Assembly (NCBI GenBank): GCA_004352715.1
Contig: SCFE01000019.1
Coordinates: 403,810 to 467,809 of the forward strand
From: Hofstenia miamia
Lineage: Eukaryota > Xenacoelomorpha > Acoela
DNA: 64,000 nt
Direction: 5' to 3'
The translations under genes were made by a program, and so were the position numbers. Positions 42,614 through 54,934 of this stretch are shown here, piece by piece. Below the pieces are notes generated by a model. That model was not told the DNA's origin and did not search any database. It saw nothing but the letters and a program-made list of their open reading frames with translations. Within the stretch, counting starts at the first letter, position 1; each line of letters starts with the position of its first letter.

Positions 42614-45600
42614 ATGGAAGAAATGGGCGAAAATCAAATGGCGGCACCACAGCTATGCAAAAATGGGTGTGGCTTTTATGGTAGTCCGAATTTCGAAGAT
42701 CTGTGCTCAAAGTGTTATCGCGATATTCATAAAAATGATGATAAACTAATGTCATTGCCCTTGTCTTCCAGCAATTCCAACAGTAATTTAACTTATTTAT
42801 TTATATTTAATGTATGATAGCATTTTTACGATGTTTGTTTAACACAAATCTAGTACATTAATATATGTATTGTATATTATAGTCAAGTTAACCGTGCTTC
42901 TTTTTTCAAATAAATGGTGTCAACAAAATAATACATGAGTTTTTCCAAATTTTAAGTGACATTTTTAACATTTAGCTTTCATTTGTAATAATTAAAGACT
43001 ACGATAATAGTTATTGATTTGTTATACGTAAATTTTTGGAAATCGTTGAATATCATTTACCAAGTTATGGCCGATGTTGGCAAAAGTGCGGATAAATTTG
43101 GTTGCAATAAATTGACTATGAACAATATTTCCTCTCCATTCACTGGCATAGTGAAATTATGTTTAATATTTAAGTTTAAGGGCGTACCAAATGCACTAAC
43201 GGTGACTGAGGGTTTAGGATATTCCAACTTTCGATTACTAGTTTATATTTTTTCTAAAACTTCAAGAAGTATCTACTACTGCATTGATTCAAATTATGAA
43301 TCTAGTATTGGTTACTCCGAAGCTACCAACAGGGAACATTTTAGTGCCTTTACATTCCTTTAAACTTTGAATATTCGTTTTGGATGATGTCTTTAAATAT
43401 GTTTTATACCTATTTTTGAGTAAACAATTAGCAGTTAAATTTCATGTGCCTAAGTTTTACATTTACTCCACCTGGTATGAAAATTATCACAAAATATATC
43501 CATTGAGTCAAATTTACTATGCAATATCACTCAATAGCTATGATTCGACTAAATCTTAACATTATAGACTTTATAGAATAGCTTTGCTTTGATGGTGAGA
43601 AAAGTTTTCTGTTGTTAGCATTCCCGATTGTGTGCCGATTGCTTTCTTTTTTTGAATTAATAATTGAATGCTGATTCATTAGTAGAACAATGCAGTGTTT
43701 TCATTGTTATAGTTATACTTTTACTAGATTCTTGTCCTTGTGCAACTATATCGATATCTTGGTTGATGAGAAGAGTATGTTGCTATTTAATGATGTGAAT
43801 TTAAGCAACAAAGAAAAACTTCTCTATATTAATTTAATCTAGGAGATATTTTTGCTAAATCCGTGTACATTTTAACGAATAAGTGAGTATTTATATACAG
43901 CGGTACGCAACTTATGTATGGTTTGAGAATTTCGACGCAATATGAATTTTTATTGAATACTTACACAATGATAAGAGTGTGTATTACATGTATTAAAGAA
44001 TCTGATTTAAAGCATTTCAATTGTGTCAAAGTGTTTGAACTGCCTAAGAAGGTAAGAAGGAATCTTCGTACAATATGGCGGGTGGAATTCGACGATGGCA
44101 TTCGAACCACCGCAATGAATTATCCTGAAGGAGTGAATGCTTTTTATTTAAACGACCCGATTTTAGCGATTGACGTCGATTTATAAAAGATGTAGTGTTG
44201 GACATCTGTGATATTTTGAACGTAGTTTGAGTGGAGTTACACCCTGATTTCTAACGTTTTCTTTAGAAGCGTAGGTCGGTTTCGCTGTGTCGTATTGTAA
44301 TGATTGTGGTTTTTGAGGCAAAGTTGCGATTTGTGCGGTATATCAATGTTTACATAGGATATCATTTTCATCATTAGGGCAACCATAGCTGCTATTTTTC
44401 CCTATTTTAAAAGTCAATTTTTGGTCAATATCGATTGTAATACTAGCTATTAAATGTCAATACGTTTCCAATCTTTGTCATATCTCGCTAAACCACAACA
44501 ACCGCCATTTAATTAAGTTTATTGCATTTTACGATTTTCACTAATCATTGACTAAATTTGGATCTTTTGTCGCCATGTGCCAAATTTTTTCTTTTATTCT
44601 TAAATGCTAAGAATAAGTCTAACCGTGAATGAAACAGCTTTTCTATTTAAAACTACATATCCACCCGAATTCAACGCTTTACCTTCTGGTCAGCTATGTG
44701 CCATAAATGTTAACTGTGAGAAAATTTTTAATGCTCAGCATTTTCGCGAAACTTTCAACCATCAGAGAACAACGGGACGTGAAACAGAAAATAATGTATC
44801 TGTTCAGAGAACTTGTTGTTGAAGTTATGATGGATTTAAACATTCCACTTTATAAATACGTCATCCAAGTCTGAAGAAGATAACTGAATTTTGTAAAAAA
44901 GACGTATTTATGCGCGAAATCCTGTCAATCAGAAATTTTGGATTTGAGAGAGGAAATTTCTTGCTTTAAAATTACTGGCTCTTTTATCCAAAACGTGCCT
45001 TTTACATCTCATCCACAATTGTGTGGTGAACAATATACTTGCAGTCAAACTTTTCCTATCTTCAAACAAGTAATTAAGAGCTGTTGTTAATTCAAAATAG
45101 GAGAGCAAATAGATTATAGCAATATATTATTTTGTAAATACTTTTCTCTTCTGTAAATGGAGCTCTCTCATTGTAATCAACAAACATAATATATAATATG
45201 ATCAAATCAAGTTATTCATCGATTTACATAAAATAATTATTACTGATCGCAGGTTTGCCATATATTGGTAATGCAAATTTGACTGTGTATCTCCCACTTA
45301 AGGTCTCGGTCAGACTTCAACACTACTCTAATACAGCGTCCCTATTGTTATTTATTCACTCTCACTTCCAAAAGCATTTACTAACATTTTATATTAGTGA
45401 ATCGAGGCAGTGTAATTAACTGTTTCTTAGCATTTTTACGATTCAGAATAATCGAACCTTTTGGTCTATTCTCTCTTGGGTATTTGCTAATAGAACAACC
45501 GAAATCAAATATATTTGTAAGTTTTTGGACGTTTTCTCTAAAGATATACACGTTGATCGGCAACCAAAACAATTGCGTTACGCGTTACAAGTTGTACAAA

Positions 45601-48600
45601 ATTTTCAGAATGGTGAAGATGTTAGGGCATAACTAACAACTTCATGTGTCAATATCACCTTTTAAGTTAAGAATGCAATTAAACGTTCCTATCCTAGGGA
45701 ATTGAGGTCTGAGAAGCATATTCGGGCAAAATCGTGTCCTGTTGAGAAAGATTCCGCGGTATTAGTACGGTTTTTGAGTTAGGAAAAAACTTGTTTCACT
45801 ACTCTAAATTCGCCAAACAGTTCCATATACTATATTTGATTTATCACATCACAAACCTATCTAGTATTTTGTTCACGTTAGCAAAATATTTCTTCCAAAT
45901 GTTAGTGTAATTCATATATCAGACCGATCGCAGTTTTTGTTGTCATTTTTTAATCTGTTACTACATTTGTTTTGGTCGGGCTGATTTCTACATGCGTTAG
46001 GGGTGTAATCTTAAATTTTACAACATTCAAATTCTAGTATTTCCAATCATTACAATTCTTCGATATTCTCTGTTCATTAAATACTTAAAATTTTGCTTGA
46101 ATTTAAAACAAGGACGTTTTACCCAGCTCTATTTTGTTGTAGTATAAATGCAATTACAATAGCTATTAAATTACGCTCACATTTTGTTCAGTGGTTTTTC
46201 AAAAAAACCTTTGGATGATCAATTTTTCCGGATCAAAATCAAGGTTTAATTTTAATTTAATAACATAGTTTCGATCTGGTCTGTTGCAAATAGTTGCTCA
46301 CATAGCACAATCAATTTTAGGATAACCAAGTGCTTGCAAAACTTCATAAAGTAAGAGTAAACATACAATACGTTTAAAATAGTTGTGCTTATAATTGTGG
46401 TTGATGGAATTATTTTATATCAAAATAACTATTCAAATTGGTCTAATATTTAATACACTGGCACGCATGTTTTCCCTTATTCATTGGAATGCTTGTAATG
46501 AAGTTTTGCCATAAATTCCCATTTTATGTTTTAATTCGTATTTACAGCATTTAGTAGATTAATCAACTATATTTCCATTTTATAAATAGGTATGTTTGAT
46601 CCAATTTTTTTGAACATTGCCAAAGCGATAATTTTGGTGCAATTCAAATTGCAAGGAATTATTGTAATTTAATTATTATACATACCCGCGTTCATTAATG
46701 CATTATATGGCAAATGTGTATGTATTTTCATTCTCCTTTATAATGTAATAAATTTACATATGCAGTATGCTTTAATAATTGTCATAGTATTACGAAAATT
46801 ATTTGGAATTTTACAATAATTGTTTGTGCTTTACATATTTTAGTAGTTGCTTGCATATTAAATTTTTGTTTAGCAAAAGATGTGACGCCTGCCAATCATA
46901 ATTCAGAAATACCCAAATCTTCGCCTATTATTATCCAAGACGATAAAGTAATTTGTGCTCATATTTCATCGTATGTTGTATATTTTTAGGCTTACTCTTC
47001 ACCTATTAACACCCCATCAAGCAATCAAAGTAACGGTTTTCTTTCTTCAGGTATTAGTGCATCTCCATCATCGCCTATTTGTACATCAACATCCGATTCT
47101 GATACACCAAGAAAAAAGAAAACCAAATGTGCAATTTGTAAAAAGCGACTTGGGCTAACAGGTATTGTTATTTGCAGTTGCAATTTTATATTTTGCCCTC
47201 TAGATTTTAGCTTCAATTTCGACGTTTTAAAAATTTTATATCCCGTTAGATGTTGCACTAAAACGCTATGATATAAAATGTATAAAAATTCATTTTAATT
47301 TTGTGAATGCCAACATTTACTTATCTATGTATAACATTTATTCAAATTATTATCCAATTACGAGCTTCTATTATTAGCTACACTCAAAGTGTGCCGAATT
47401 CTTGAGTTTTAGGTCGGATGTGCCGCCGGATGCGTCACTTTATGCTCCGAATATTTTTTCCTGGATATATATTTATAAATAAAATGCAACATTATTTAAA
47501 TAGCTATTTAAAACACAATCTACTTTTGAAGAATGCACTAGGCTATTCAAAAAAAATTCGAGAAGTATCTAATTTTGTTTGGTCTCGTTTTATTATTTAT
47601 AGTGTATGATTGTGTTGGTTATTCAGATTATTTTAATTTTTTCATTTTTTTTTTAAAATTTTGTGAAAAAATATTTCTTCAAAAGGATATTTAAAACAAT
47701 TAACGTATTTTAGTGGAAGTTATGCCCGGAAAACTAGATTTAATTCTAGGTGTTATCTTTAAAAGCACCGGTAATGAGTTCATAGTTTCACACAACATTA
47801 GCTTATCCTTTGTATGCATAACGGCATAGTATCGTAAGAAATTTTTTTCTTAATTTTTTCCGTTACTTTTTTCCAATTTCTATCAAATTGATTAAAATAT
47901 TATTAGTTTTCTTAATTGTAAACCATCTTGTAAATTTTTCGAATCTAGCTGCTAGGATTTATATCTGTATTTTAATCGATTGTACTCTGAAAAGGGGAAT
48001 TGGTTTTAGTTTTAACCCAAAAATATTTTTTTAATTTCGTTATTGTTTTTTCTGGCTTAGCACAAAAATCTTACTTTTACAAAAATCAAATTGGCTTTCC
48101 ATGGAAACGACTGTCTTTTTATTCCATGTTTAGAAGACCATCTATCATGAAAAATTCAAAAATCGATTTTAGTAATATACAGCCTAATGTCCTCAAGTCA
48201 AACCAGCTGGCAATTTTTGTATGATATTTTGTATTCAATGTTAATGAATTTAGTGCTGTAATTGTATTTATTAAAAGTTTATCAATAAATCCGGAGAAAA
48301 TTTGTCACGCTTCCTTAAAATATGCTTTAATGCATTGCTAAATTTTGCAATTCATTAATGAATTATATGCACAATTTGCAAATATACAAAAGCCTGTTTT
48401 GCTTATTGTATTTATAGAAAATTTATGTGAACGTTACAATCAATTTGTTTTGGAGTAATTGAATTGGCAGTCGTATAACAGTTGTCTATTCATGTAATTA
48501 TTGTTTGCATTTGAATTAACGCGTTTACTTTAAATTTGAATTACTAGAAAGTTCGCCAAACAAAGCCATATAGGCATACATATTACTTAAATTTGTTTAT

Positions 48601-48877
48601 ATATTTTTAAGATGCCATTAGATAGAGCCATGTAATTTTAGAATTATGTTTCGTTTAACCAAAATCATTTTGTGTACAAAATGTTTGTTTTGAAATGATA
48701 ATGTTGAGAAAGTATGTATATGATTTAGGATTCACTTGTCGTTGTGGTGGAGTTTATTGTAGCACTCATCGATATGCTGATGGTCATGATTGCCAATTCG
48801 ACTATAAGACTTACGGCCAGGAACAATTGCGAAAGGCCAATCCCGTGGTCATTGGAGAAAAAGTCAACAAAATTTAG
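42614..48877 (+). CDS. ZFAND6: AN1/A20-type zinc-finger protein, ZFAND5/6-like, four coding exons
   Basis: Exons 42614-42782, 46874-46947, 46990-47161 and 48729-48877 join in frame with GT..AG introns to give 187 residues (vertebrate relatives are about 208-213). Residues 15-34 form the A20 finger, C-x3-C-x11-C-x2-C ([20 protein letters not shown]), which binds ubiquitin in this family. Exon 3 is a Ser/Pro linker ending in the first half of the AN1 finger ([12 protein letters not shown]). Exon 4 completes it: C-x2-C-x10-C-x-C-x4-C-x2-H-x5-H-x-C, all eight ligands present. The protein ends [13 protein letters not shown], the conserved C-terminal motif of ZFAND5/6. Family role: ubiquitin-linked protein turnover and stress or NF-kB signalling; assignment between ZFAND5 and ZFAND6 is uncertain. 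ATTAAA at 49111-49116 is a possible polyadenylation signal. Confidence 0.92.
42783..46873 (+). other. Intron 1 of the ZFAND gene, 4.1 kb
   Basis: Starts GTAATT, ends TTTGTTTAG. It contains several short frames (for example 43019-43363, 43914-44186, 44604-44822) with partly coding-like composition but no recognised motif. 43914-44186 (ending [13 protein letters not shown]) is the most protein-like and could be a nested gene or an old element. Confidence 0.6.
46948..46989 (+). other. Intron 2 of the ZFAND gene, only 42 bp
   Basis: GTAATTTG...TATTTTTAG, 42 bases, required to keep the frame: read through, it ends in an in-frame TAG at 46987-46989. Very small for an animal intron. Confidence 0.6.
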
Positions 48878-49708
48878 TTGAACAGAGATTGATTAAAGTG
48901 ATTTTGCTGTTAATGGTGCTGAGAGAACATTTTGTTTAAAGATTTTCAACTAAATTTTAAAATTTTATAAAATAGCCTTTGGTGCTTTTATATTTTGCAA
49001 TGTTGATGTTATTTTGCAGTTCACTGCTGAATGTTCTGCTGTATTCTGAATGTTTTTGAGTTTCACTTAAGTGCTAATTTTTAAGAACGTTTGGTTTTTT
49101 ACTTATTTTCATTAAACAGCGGAGTGCTAAGAGATTTAATATAGTTAATCAATTGTATATATTAAGTTGTTTGTAGATGTTAATATGTGAAAGTTTATCA
49201 ATTTTATTCAACTTTTGTTACATATTGTAACAGCAGCAAAAATCAGGTACAGTATTTGATGTAGTTTATATTTATTCATAAATTTTGCTTAGCAAAATTT
49301 CGTTTTAAGGGGTTTTTTGCCAAGAAAATACAATTTTAAGCATTTTTTACCTTTTTCAGAAATTAGTGTTGACTATTCTTTAAGTTGTGTATTTTTATTA
49401 TTAGCAATCTTTAGTTAGATATTCAGTCTCAAACATTTGTAAAAATGCTGTATTTTGCTTAAATTTGTAAGTTAAACGTGGACACAACCTTTATGTGCGA
49501 TTTTCTCAATATTGATATTTCTTGCATTAAAGCCAATATTTCTCTGGAAATTTTTATGTCATCGACTTGATTTTTGCCTCAAATGTATTTTAATAATGTC
49601 TGTCACTGCAGAGTTATTTTTCAAGGAAAATATTTTTGTAAGTATTACGCAATTACTGTTGTTTACGCACATTAATTAGCTATTTCTCGTTAACTCCCCA
49701 TTATAGCA
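48878..49708. other. 3' flank of the ZFAND gene
   Basis: AT-rich 3' UTR and intergenic DNA with ATTAAA at 49111-49116. No further gene seen. Confidence 0.4.
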
Positions 49709-49935
49709 TAGTTGGCTGCAAAAAAATGAGACTGAACACCTATTTTTTCACGCTTTGTGGAAACGTATTGAGACGTTTTAGAGGAAAACTATAAAAATAA
49801 AAGACGAGAATTTTGTGAACTTTAAAATGGTCAAACAAAAAAGTTAATTAATTAAATTGGTACTTGGTAATTATTTGAAAACACTTACCAAACAAATTGT
49901 TTTGCTTTGCAAAGTTTCTACTTGATTTCTTTGGA

Positions 49936-50917
49936 ATGGAAACGTTGGAACAGCTTGAAAACGCCTTTGCAACATCGGAAATTTCTCGATCAACTTACTT
50001 TTGAAAGCTGAAAAAAATTCGATAAGGAGAATCTCTCAAAAGAAGAAAAGGAAGTGGACGCCCTCGAAAAATTATTGGAAAATTCATTCAGAAAACAGTC
50101 GCAATTGCTCTCAAAAATCCCTATATTTCTGGGAAAAAAATTGCAAACCGACTTCAAACTGAAGCCGACATCTCTGTGCATGAAACCACAGTTCAGAGAA
50201 CACTGAAAAAAAGTGGAGTTACAAAAATTGGCAGAAAAAATCGACTTCTGATTACAAAAGAACATCAAGAAAAAAGATTAAATTTCGTGAAAGATTGGAA
50301 AGACTACACTTTTGAAGATGTTTGGATAACTGATGAGTGCGTATTTCAACTACACAGAGACAAAGTACAAGTGTGGTCGTCAAAAAAATGTCCANCACAG
50401 AAACAAAGTACAAGTGTGGTCGTCAAAGAAATGTCCAAGACCAACAAAAGCGGTTCCAAAGTTCGACCAAAAAATTATGGTTTGGGGAGCACTTTCCTAT
50501 CGTGGGTTTTATTTGAAAATTTTAGACGGAAAAGCCACAATCAACAGTCAAAGATATTGCCAAATTATAACTGAATTTATGCCTTATGCTGATGCTTTAT
50601 ATGATGATGGATGGATACTCCAACAGGACGGAGCAACCCCGCACACGTCAGCAAAGACAAAAAATTGGTTTTCTGAAAATAATATCCAGTTTTTGCAATG
50701 GCCACCAAGTTCTGCTGATCTTTCTCCAATCGAAAACGTGTGGCAGATATTGAAAAATGACATTGAGAAGAAAAATCCGAAAAATATATCCGATTTAAAA
50801 GAAAAAATCCAAGAAAGTCAACACATTTTGACATCTGAAAAGAAGTCCAATTTAATGAAATCAGTTTCAGTTCGTTTGAATGAAGTTATTTCTAGAGGAA
50901 AACAAATTAGACTTTGA
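49936..50917 (+). pseudogene. Tc1-like transposase, frame broken
   Basis: A cut-and-paste transposase acting on the surrounding terminal repeats. The DNA-binding part has a GRPRK motif (RKGSGRPRKIIGK, near 50043-50085), then VHETTVQRTLKKSG. Catalytic residues: D of ITDE (about 50329), D of QQDGATPH (about 50626), and E of SPIEN exactly 34 residues later, so DD34E. A frameshift upstream of the GRPRK motif separates the first helix-turn-helix. The 42-bp duplication around the N at 50395 shifts the frame in mid-gene and is probably an assembly error, leaving 50333-50917 as the intact second half. Confidence 0.85.
50353..50437. repeat. 42-bp duplication around a single N at 50395
   Basis: Bases 50353-50394 and 50396-50437 are the same with two or three differences. 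Part of the recurring single-N join pattern. Confidence 0.8.
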
Positions 50918-51039
50918 TGCTTTTTACTTATAGTCCTTTAATGTATCTTTAAAATCTTACCTTTCTTGAGTTGTTACATTCAGTAGTTCAAAAGTAATAT
51001 GCCTTTTTTCTAGTCTCATTTTTTTGCAGCCAACTACAT

Positions 51040-51889
51040 CAATACACATTTTGTCGAAAAACGGCTGGCAGTCACATAGATGATCAGAATAGCTGTTAGC
51101 ATGTTTACTTTCACAGGATGACTTTTTATCGAGAAAAAAAAGTTTTTTATAACCTAATAAAATTCAAAATGGCCGGCCGTCAACTAATTTTTTCACTTGG
51201 TTTCAAGTTTTTCTATATCATTTAAACATTTTAATACTTTTTAATCTGATTAAAATTATAACATGAAAAATAGTTTTATTGGCAAATAAGCCCCTAAAGT
51301 CTACTTTTAATTTGTTGAATAACGTAACGCCATTTAAGTTCGCAACATCAAATATTTTGTTTAGCCTTTAAATAAAGATATTTTGTACAATCTTGCTAAA
51401 TTTGAATTGACATTAGGTAATAAAGCAGTGTTTATTGGATTTTTGCGTACTGCTATAAACACTGTTGTTAATTTTGGCTGTGTTAAGTATGGAAGGTAAT
51501 ACCAAGAACTCTGTAAATACTTAAGGAATGAAGTTAACATCAATTTTGAATTGAGTATGGTTTGTGTGCAAAAAATAATTGAAAACCTTTAAAATGGCTT
51601 AATGGCATTTGAATTTATTTTCAGTTTTGTTACGGTAAAGAAGAAAAATCTATGTTCAGAAATTGTTTTAACAATAAATAGAAATACTGATAACAAATTC
51701 TGAAAGCGTCAAGAAAGTAATACAAAATTAAACAAAAAAAGAAACAACGAATATTTACAAATAAAAAGTGGTTAACTTGGGCTATGACGATTGCTTGTTT
51801 CTATTAATAGAGTAATCAGGATTATAACATTTATAACCTCGCCACTTCAGTTTTTTTATATTATTTTTTTATTATTTTTTAATATCCAT
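51040..51889. other. Unassigned DNA between Tc1 and LINE
   Basis: AT-rich; no gene recognised. The rightmost ~100 bases may already be LINE 3' UTR. Confidence 0.35.
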
Positions 51890-53319
51890 TTTATTTTGGT
51901 AATTCATTCCACATATTTATAGCTATGTTTAGAAATGAATTTTTCATTATTCGCTTCTTATACGTAATAGGTTCAATTATGTGTGTTCTTTTATTTTGCA
52001 GCAAGAAAGTCATTTTTGTAATATGGGAAGGTATTGTTAACTATTTTGAAGAACGTCGTTAAGACATTTATATGGATGTAACATTGCGGATGTAGAAATA
52101 ATTTTGAAATTTTTCTATATTCATTATTCTTATTAAAGTTATGATTATTTACTGCTACTTTGATAGCCCAATTTAGTTGCACATGGAATTTCCTGAGAAA
52201 TTTTTGGTTTATATCTGTGTAGAGTATATTGGCATAGTGAAAATGACTTAATATTAGAGCATACATTAATTTAATTTTTGCTTTAGTTGGAAGTTTTTGA
52301 GAAATTAAGTTAATTGCTTTAATCGATATGGCCATTTTTCTAACAACATGATTTAGTTGCTCTTCAAAATTTAGATTTNTTAAAAGACTCAACCTGTTTT
52401 ATTTGAATGCCGTTGAAATTAAGTTTGCATTTTGAAACATCAGTAGATTTAGTTTTTGATTTAACAATACAGAATTGAGTTTTTAGTGGATTTACTCTTA
52501 GTTTTATAGAAGCAAAATATTTAGCAAGAGAATCACAGTTTGTTTCGAGAGTTTGAACCGATTTTTCTGGAAATTTATTAGAATGAAATAATATTGTCAT
52601 CTGCATATTGTATAACGTAACATGTTACTTGCTCGGACAAATCATTTATGTAAATATTAAATAATAAGGGACCCAAAATTGTACCCTGAGGAACCCCATT
52701 TTTAGTGCATACCCAATCTGAAAAAGATTCATTAATTTTAACTCTTTGCATGCGATTGTATAAGTAACTGGAGATAAGACCTATGCTGTCATTAGAAAAA
52801 GCTAGAAATTTAATTTTTTGTAGTAAGATACTCCTTTCTATGGAATCGACAGCTTTCGAGAGGTCTAAGCAAGCAATTGCTGAGTATTCATTATCATTTA
52901 TGGTTGATCGCCATTTTTCTGTAGCTTGTATTAAAGCGTTGCTCGTAGTAATACCTTTACGAAAACCATATTGTGTTTTGGAGTAGAGATCGTGTTTACA
53001 AAGATGCTCGGTAATTTGATCAAAAATTTTGCTGATTGGAGAAGCGATCGAAATGGGTCTATAACCTTCGCAATTTTCGGGATCATTTCTTTTAAATAAT
53101 GGTGTTATATTTGCCAATTTTAATTCATCTGGAAAAAGAGTGTTTTATACAATTATTTAAAATGTAGCATTTTGGTTCAGCTAAAAAGTCACCTGAGAGT
53201 TTTAGGAACCACGTTGGTATTAGAGAGGTCCACTGGATTTATTTTTTAAACATTGTATCGACTTTATGATTTCATATTTTGCTGCAAAACGAAAAGAGAA
53301 AAAGGTTAGAGTTCCTTTG

Positions 53320-53413
53320 GGTTTATCAAGGCAAAAATGTACATTCATACCGTTGTAGTTTCCTAAGGTTTATCAAGGCAAAAATGTACATTCATACCGT
53401 TGTAGTTTCCTAA
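53320..53413. repeat. 47-bp exact tandem duplication inside the LINE
   Basis: GGTTTATCAAGGCAAAAATG... to TTTCCTAA at 53320-53366 is repeated exactly at 53367-53413, with no N between. A true recent slippage event or an unmarked assembly overlap. Confidence 0.85.
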
Positions 53414-54543
53414 ATTTAAGAAAAACTTCATTGAAAGCATTGCAGATTTCCTTCTTATTTGTAATGGATTTATTTTTATAGTATTTTCTTTCTATTTCTT
53501 CGGTTCGTATGTTTTTTCTATTTAGCAAATTGTTAACAAATTCCCACTTATTTTTTTGGGAAGAAAGACTTTGATACTGAAAACGGGAATAATTATTACT
53601 TGCTTTCCTTATAGCAATATTACATAAATTTTGTGCAGATTTATAAGCATTATGATTTTCCATTGTTTGAGAATTTAAGTATTTTTTTCCATTTCTGTTT
53701 CTTTATTTGGATTAAATCGATGCATTTAGAATCAATCCATGGCTTTGAAACATTATTTTGAGTTTTTTTGGCATATTCGGATGAAAGAATATATTTTTCT
53801 TGGCAGCATATATCCAAATAGAAAAGTAAAGTTTTTGTAAAATGTGATAGCATTTCATTAGGTGTAAATGATGAATATATGGAATTCCAGTTTTCGATTT
53901 TTAAATACTGTCGAAGTTTTTTGACATTTTCTGCTGATTTTTCTCGTATTTTTATCCAAGATTTAGAGTGTTTACAAACTTTTAGAATATTCGAATAAGT
54001 AGCTATAAGGCAGTGATCTGAGTATGGAAATTCAAANTTACCATTATATTCGTGTTATAACTCAAAGCAGTAGAAAATTCATCTTCCATTTGTAAGAAAA
54101 AATTATTTATATAAGTTTTATTTGGACAATAAGAGATATTTAATAATTGACTATTAAAATTTTTGTCTGGGTTTCGAATTTTAACCCAAAGACTTTCATA
54201 AGTTGCGTCTTTTGCTATATCTGTCCTAAGTTTAGGTTTGAGTATTTTAGGTATTAAAAACATGACACCACCTCCTTTTGTTTTATTAAAATGAAAGGTT
54301 GGATTTCTGTCCTTTCTAAATATTTTAAATTTAGAGTTATCGATTGAGCAGGACGAATTGTAATTATCATTTGTAATCCAGGTTTCACTTATGCCCAGAA
54401 TAAAGTTTGAATCCAGTTCAGAAATGAATTGTCTAAATTCCGAATTTTTTATTCTGAAAATTTTTGTGAATATATTTAAAAAAATTAGTTGAATGCATTA
54501 TGTTTTATAATTCTGAGTATTCATAAATGTTATCGGCTTTGGA

Positions 54544-54567
54544 AGGCCCCGGATTAATCTCGATGCC
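54544..54567 (-). other. 2A-like (ribosome-skipping) motif
   Basis: Codons read G-I-E-I-N-P-G-P, preceded by a hydrophobic run (LFYFLVLTIMLLIS) and followed by a short polar stretch with a stop (TAA) ~13 codons later. The canonical form is D-x-E-x-N-P-G-P; here the first position is Gly. 2A-like sequences are known from several invertebrate APE-type LINEs, which supports the call. Confidence 0.55.
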
Positions 54568-54934
54568 GGATATAAGTAACATTATTGTTAGTACTAGAAA
54601 GTAGAATAAAGAATGTTTTGTTGTTTTAATGAAAATTCATTTTTTAAATATCTTGCATGTATTCATACTGTTTCTTAAATTATGTTTATATATAGGTAAG
54701 GTAATATTGAATTTTGAGTTAAGAATAATTAGAATTAAATATATGAAAGAAAGTGAATTATTAGCGATAGCATAAATTAGGTTAACAATTCGCCATAACC
54801 CAATGACAGTTAAAAATATAAAAATAAAATTTACCATCATTAGAAAAGTCTAAGAAAGTTTCTAATCCTCTGAACCTCGTTGGGTGATAACGGCGGTGGT
54901 GTTGAGAGAACGTCGGCATAACTTCGTCGCATGA

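Larger units (their letters stand above)
49711..51034 (+). mobile_element. Nearly complete Tc1-like (DD34E) transposon, 1.32 kb
   Basis: Terminal inverted repeats GTTGGCTGCAAAAAAATGAG... (49711-49733) and its complement (51012-51034) are flanked by the TA target duplication (49709-49710, 51035-51036). The transposase occupies the interior. The first 23 bases of both ends match perfectly, so the copy is fairly young. Only frameshifts in the N-terminal region and the duplicated block at 50353-50437 spoil the gene. Confidence 0.93.
51890..54660 (-). mobile_element. APE-type LINE (Jockey-like), ORF2 with endonuclease, RT and 2A-like motif
   Basis: Minus strand. Near the 5' side a hydrophobic stretch ends in GIEINPGP (54544-54567). 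An APE endonuclease region (ILGISETWI, GGGVMFLIPK) spans about 54500-53990. A linker helix region follows (53373-53853). The RT spans 53117-52578, with YRPISIASPISKIF, ACLDLSKA, GVPQGTILGPLLF and YADD (52596-52607). The thumb is at 52560-51990 (KLRVNPLKTQFCIV, HFHYANILYTDIN). Frameshifts and single Ns at 52379 and 54037 break it. The same family recurs at 61.55-62.18 kb and 63.05-63.42 kb on the plus strand. Confidence 0.9.
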
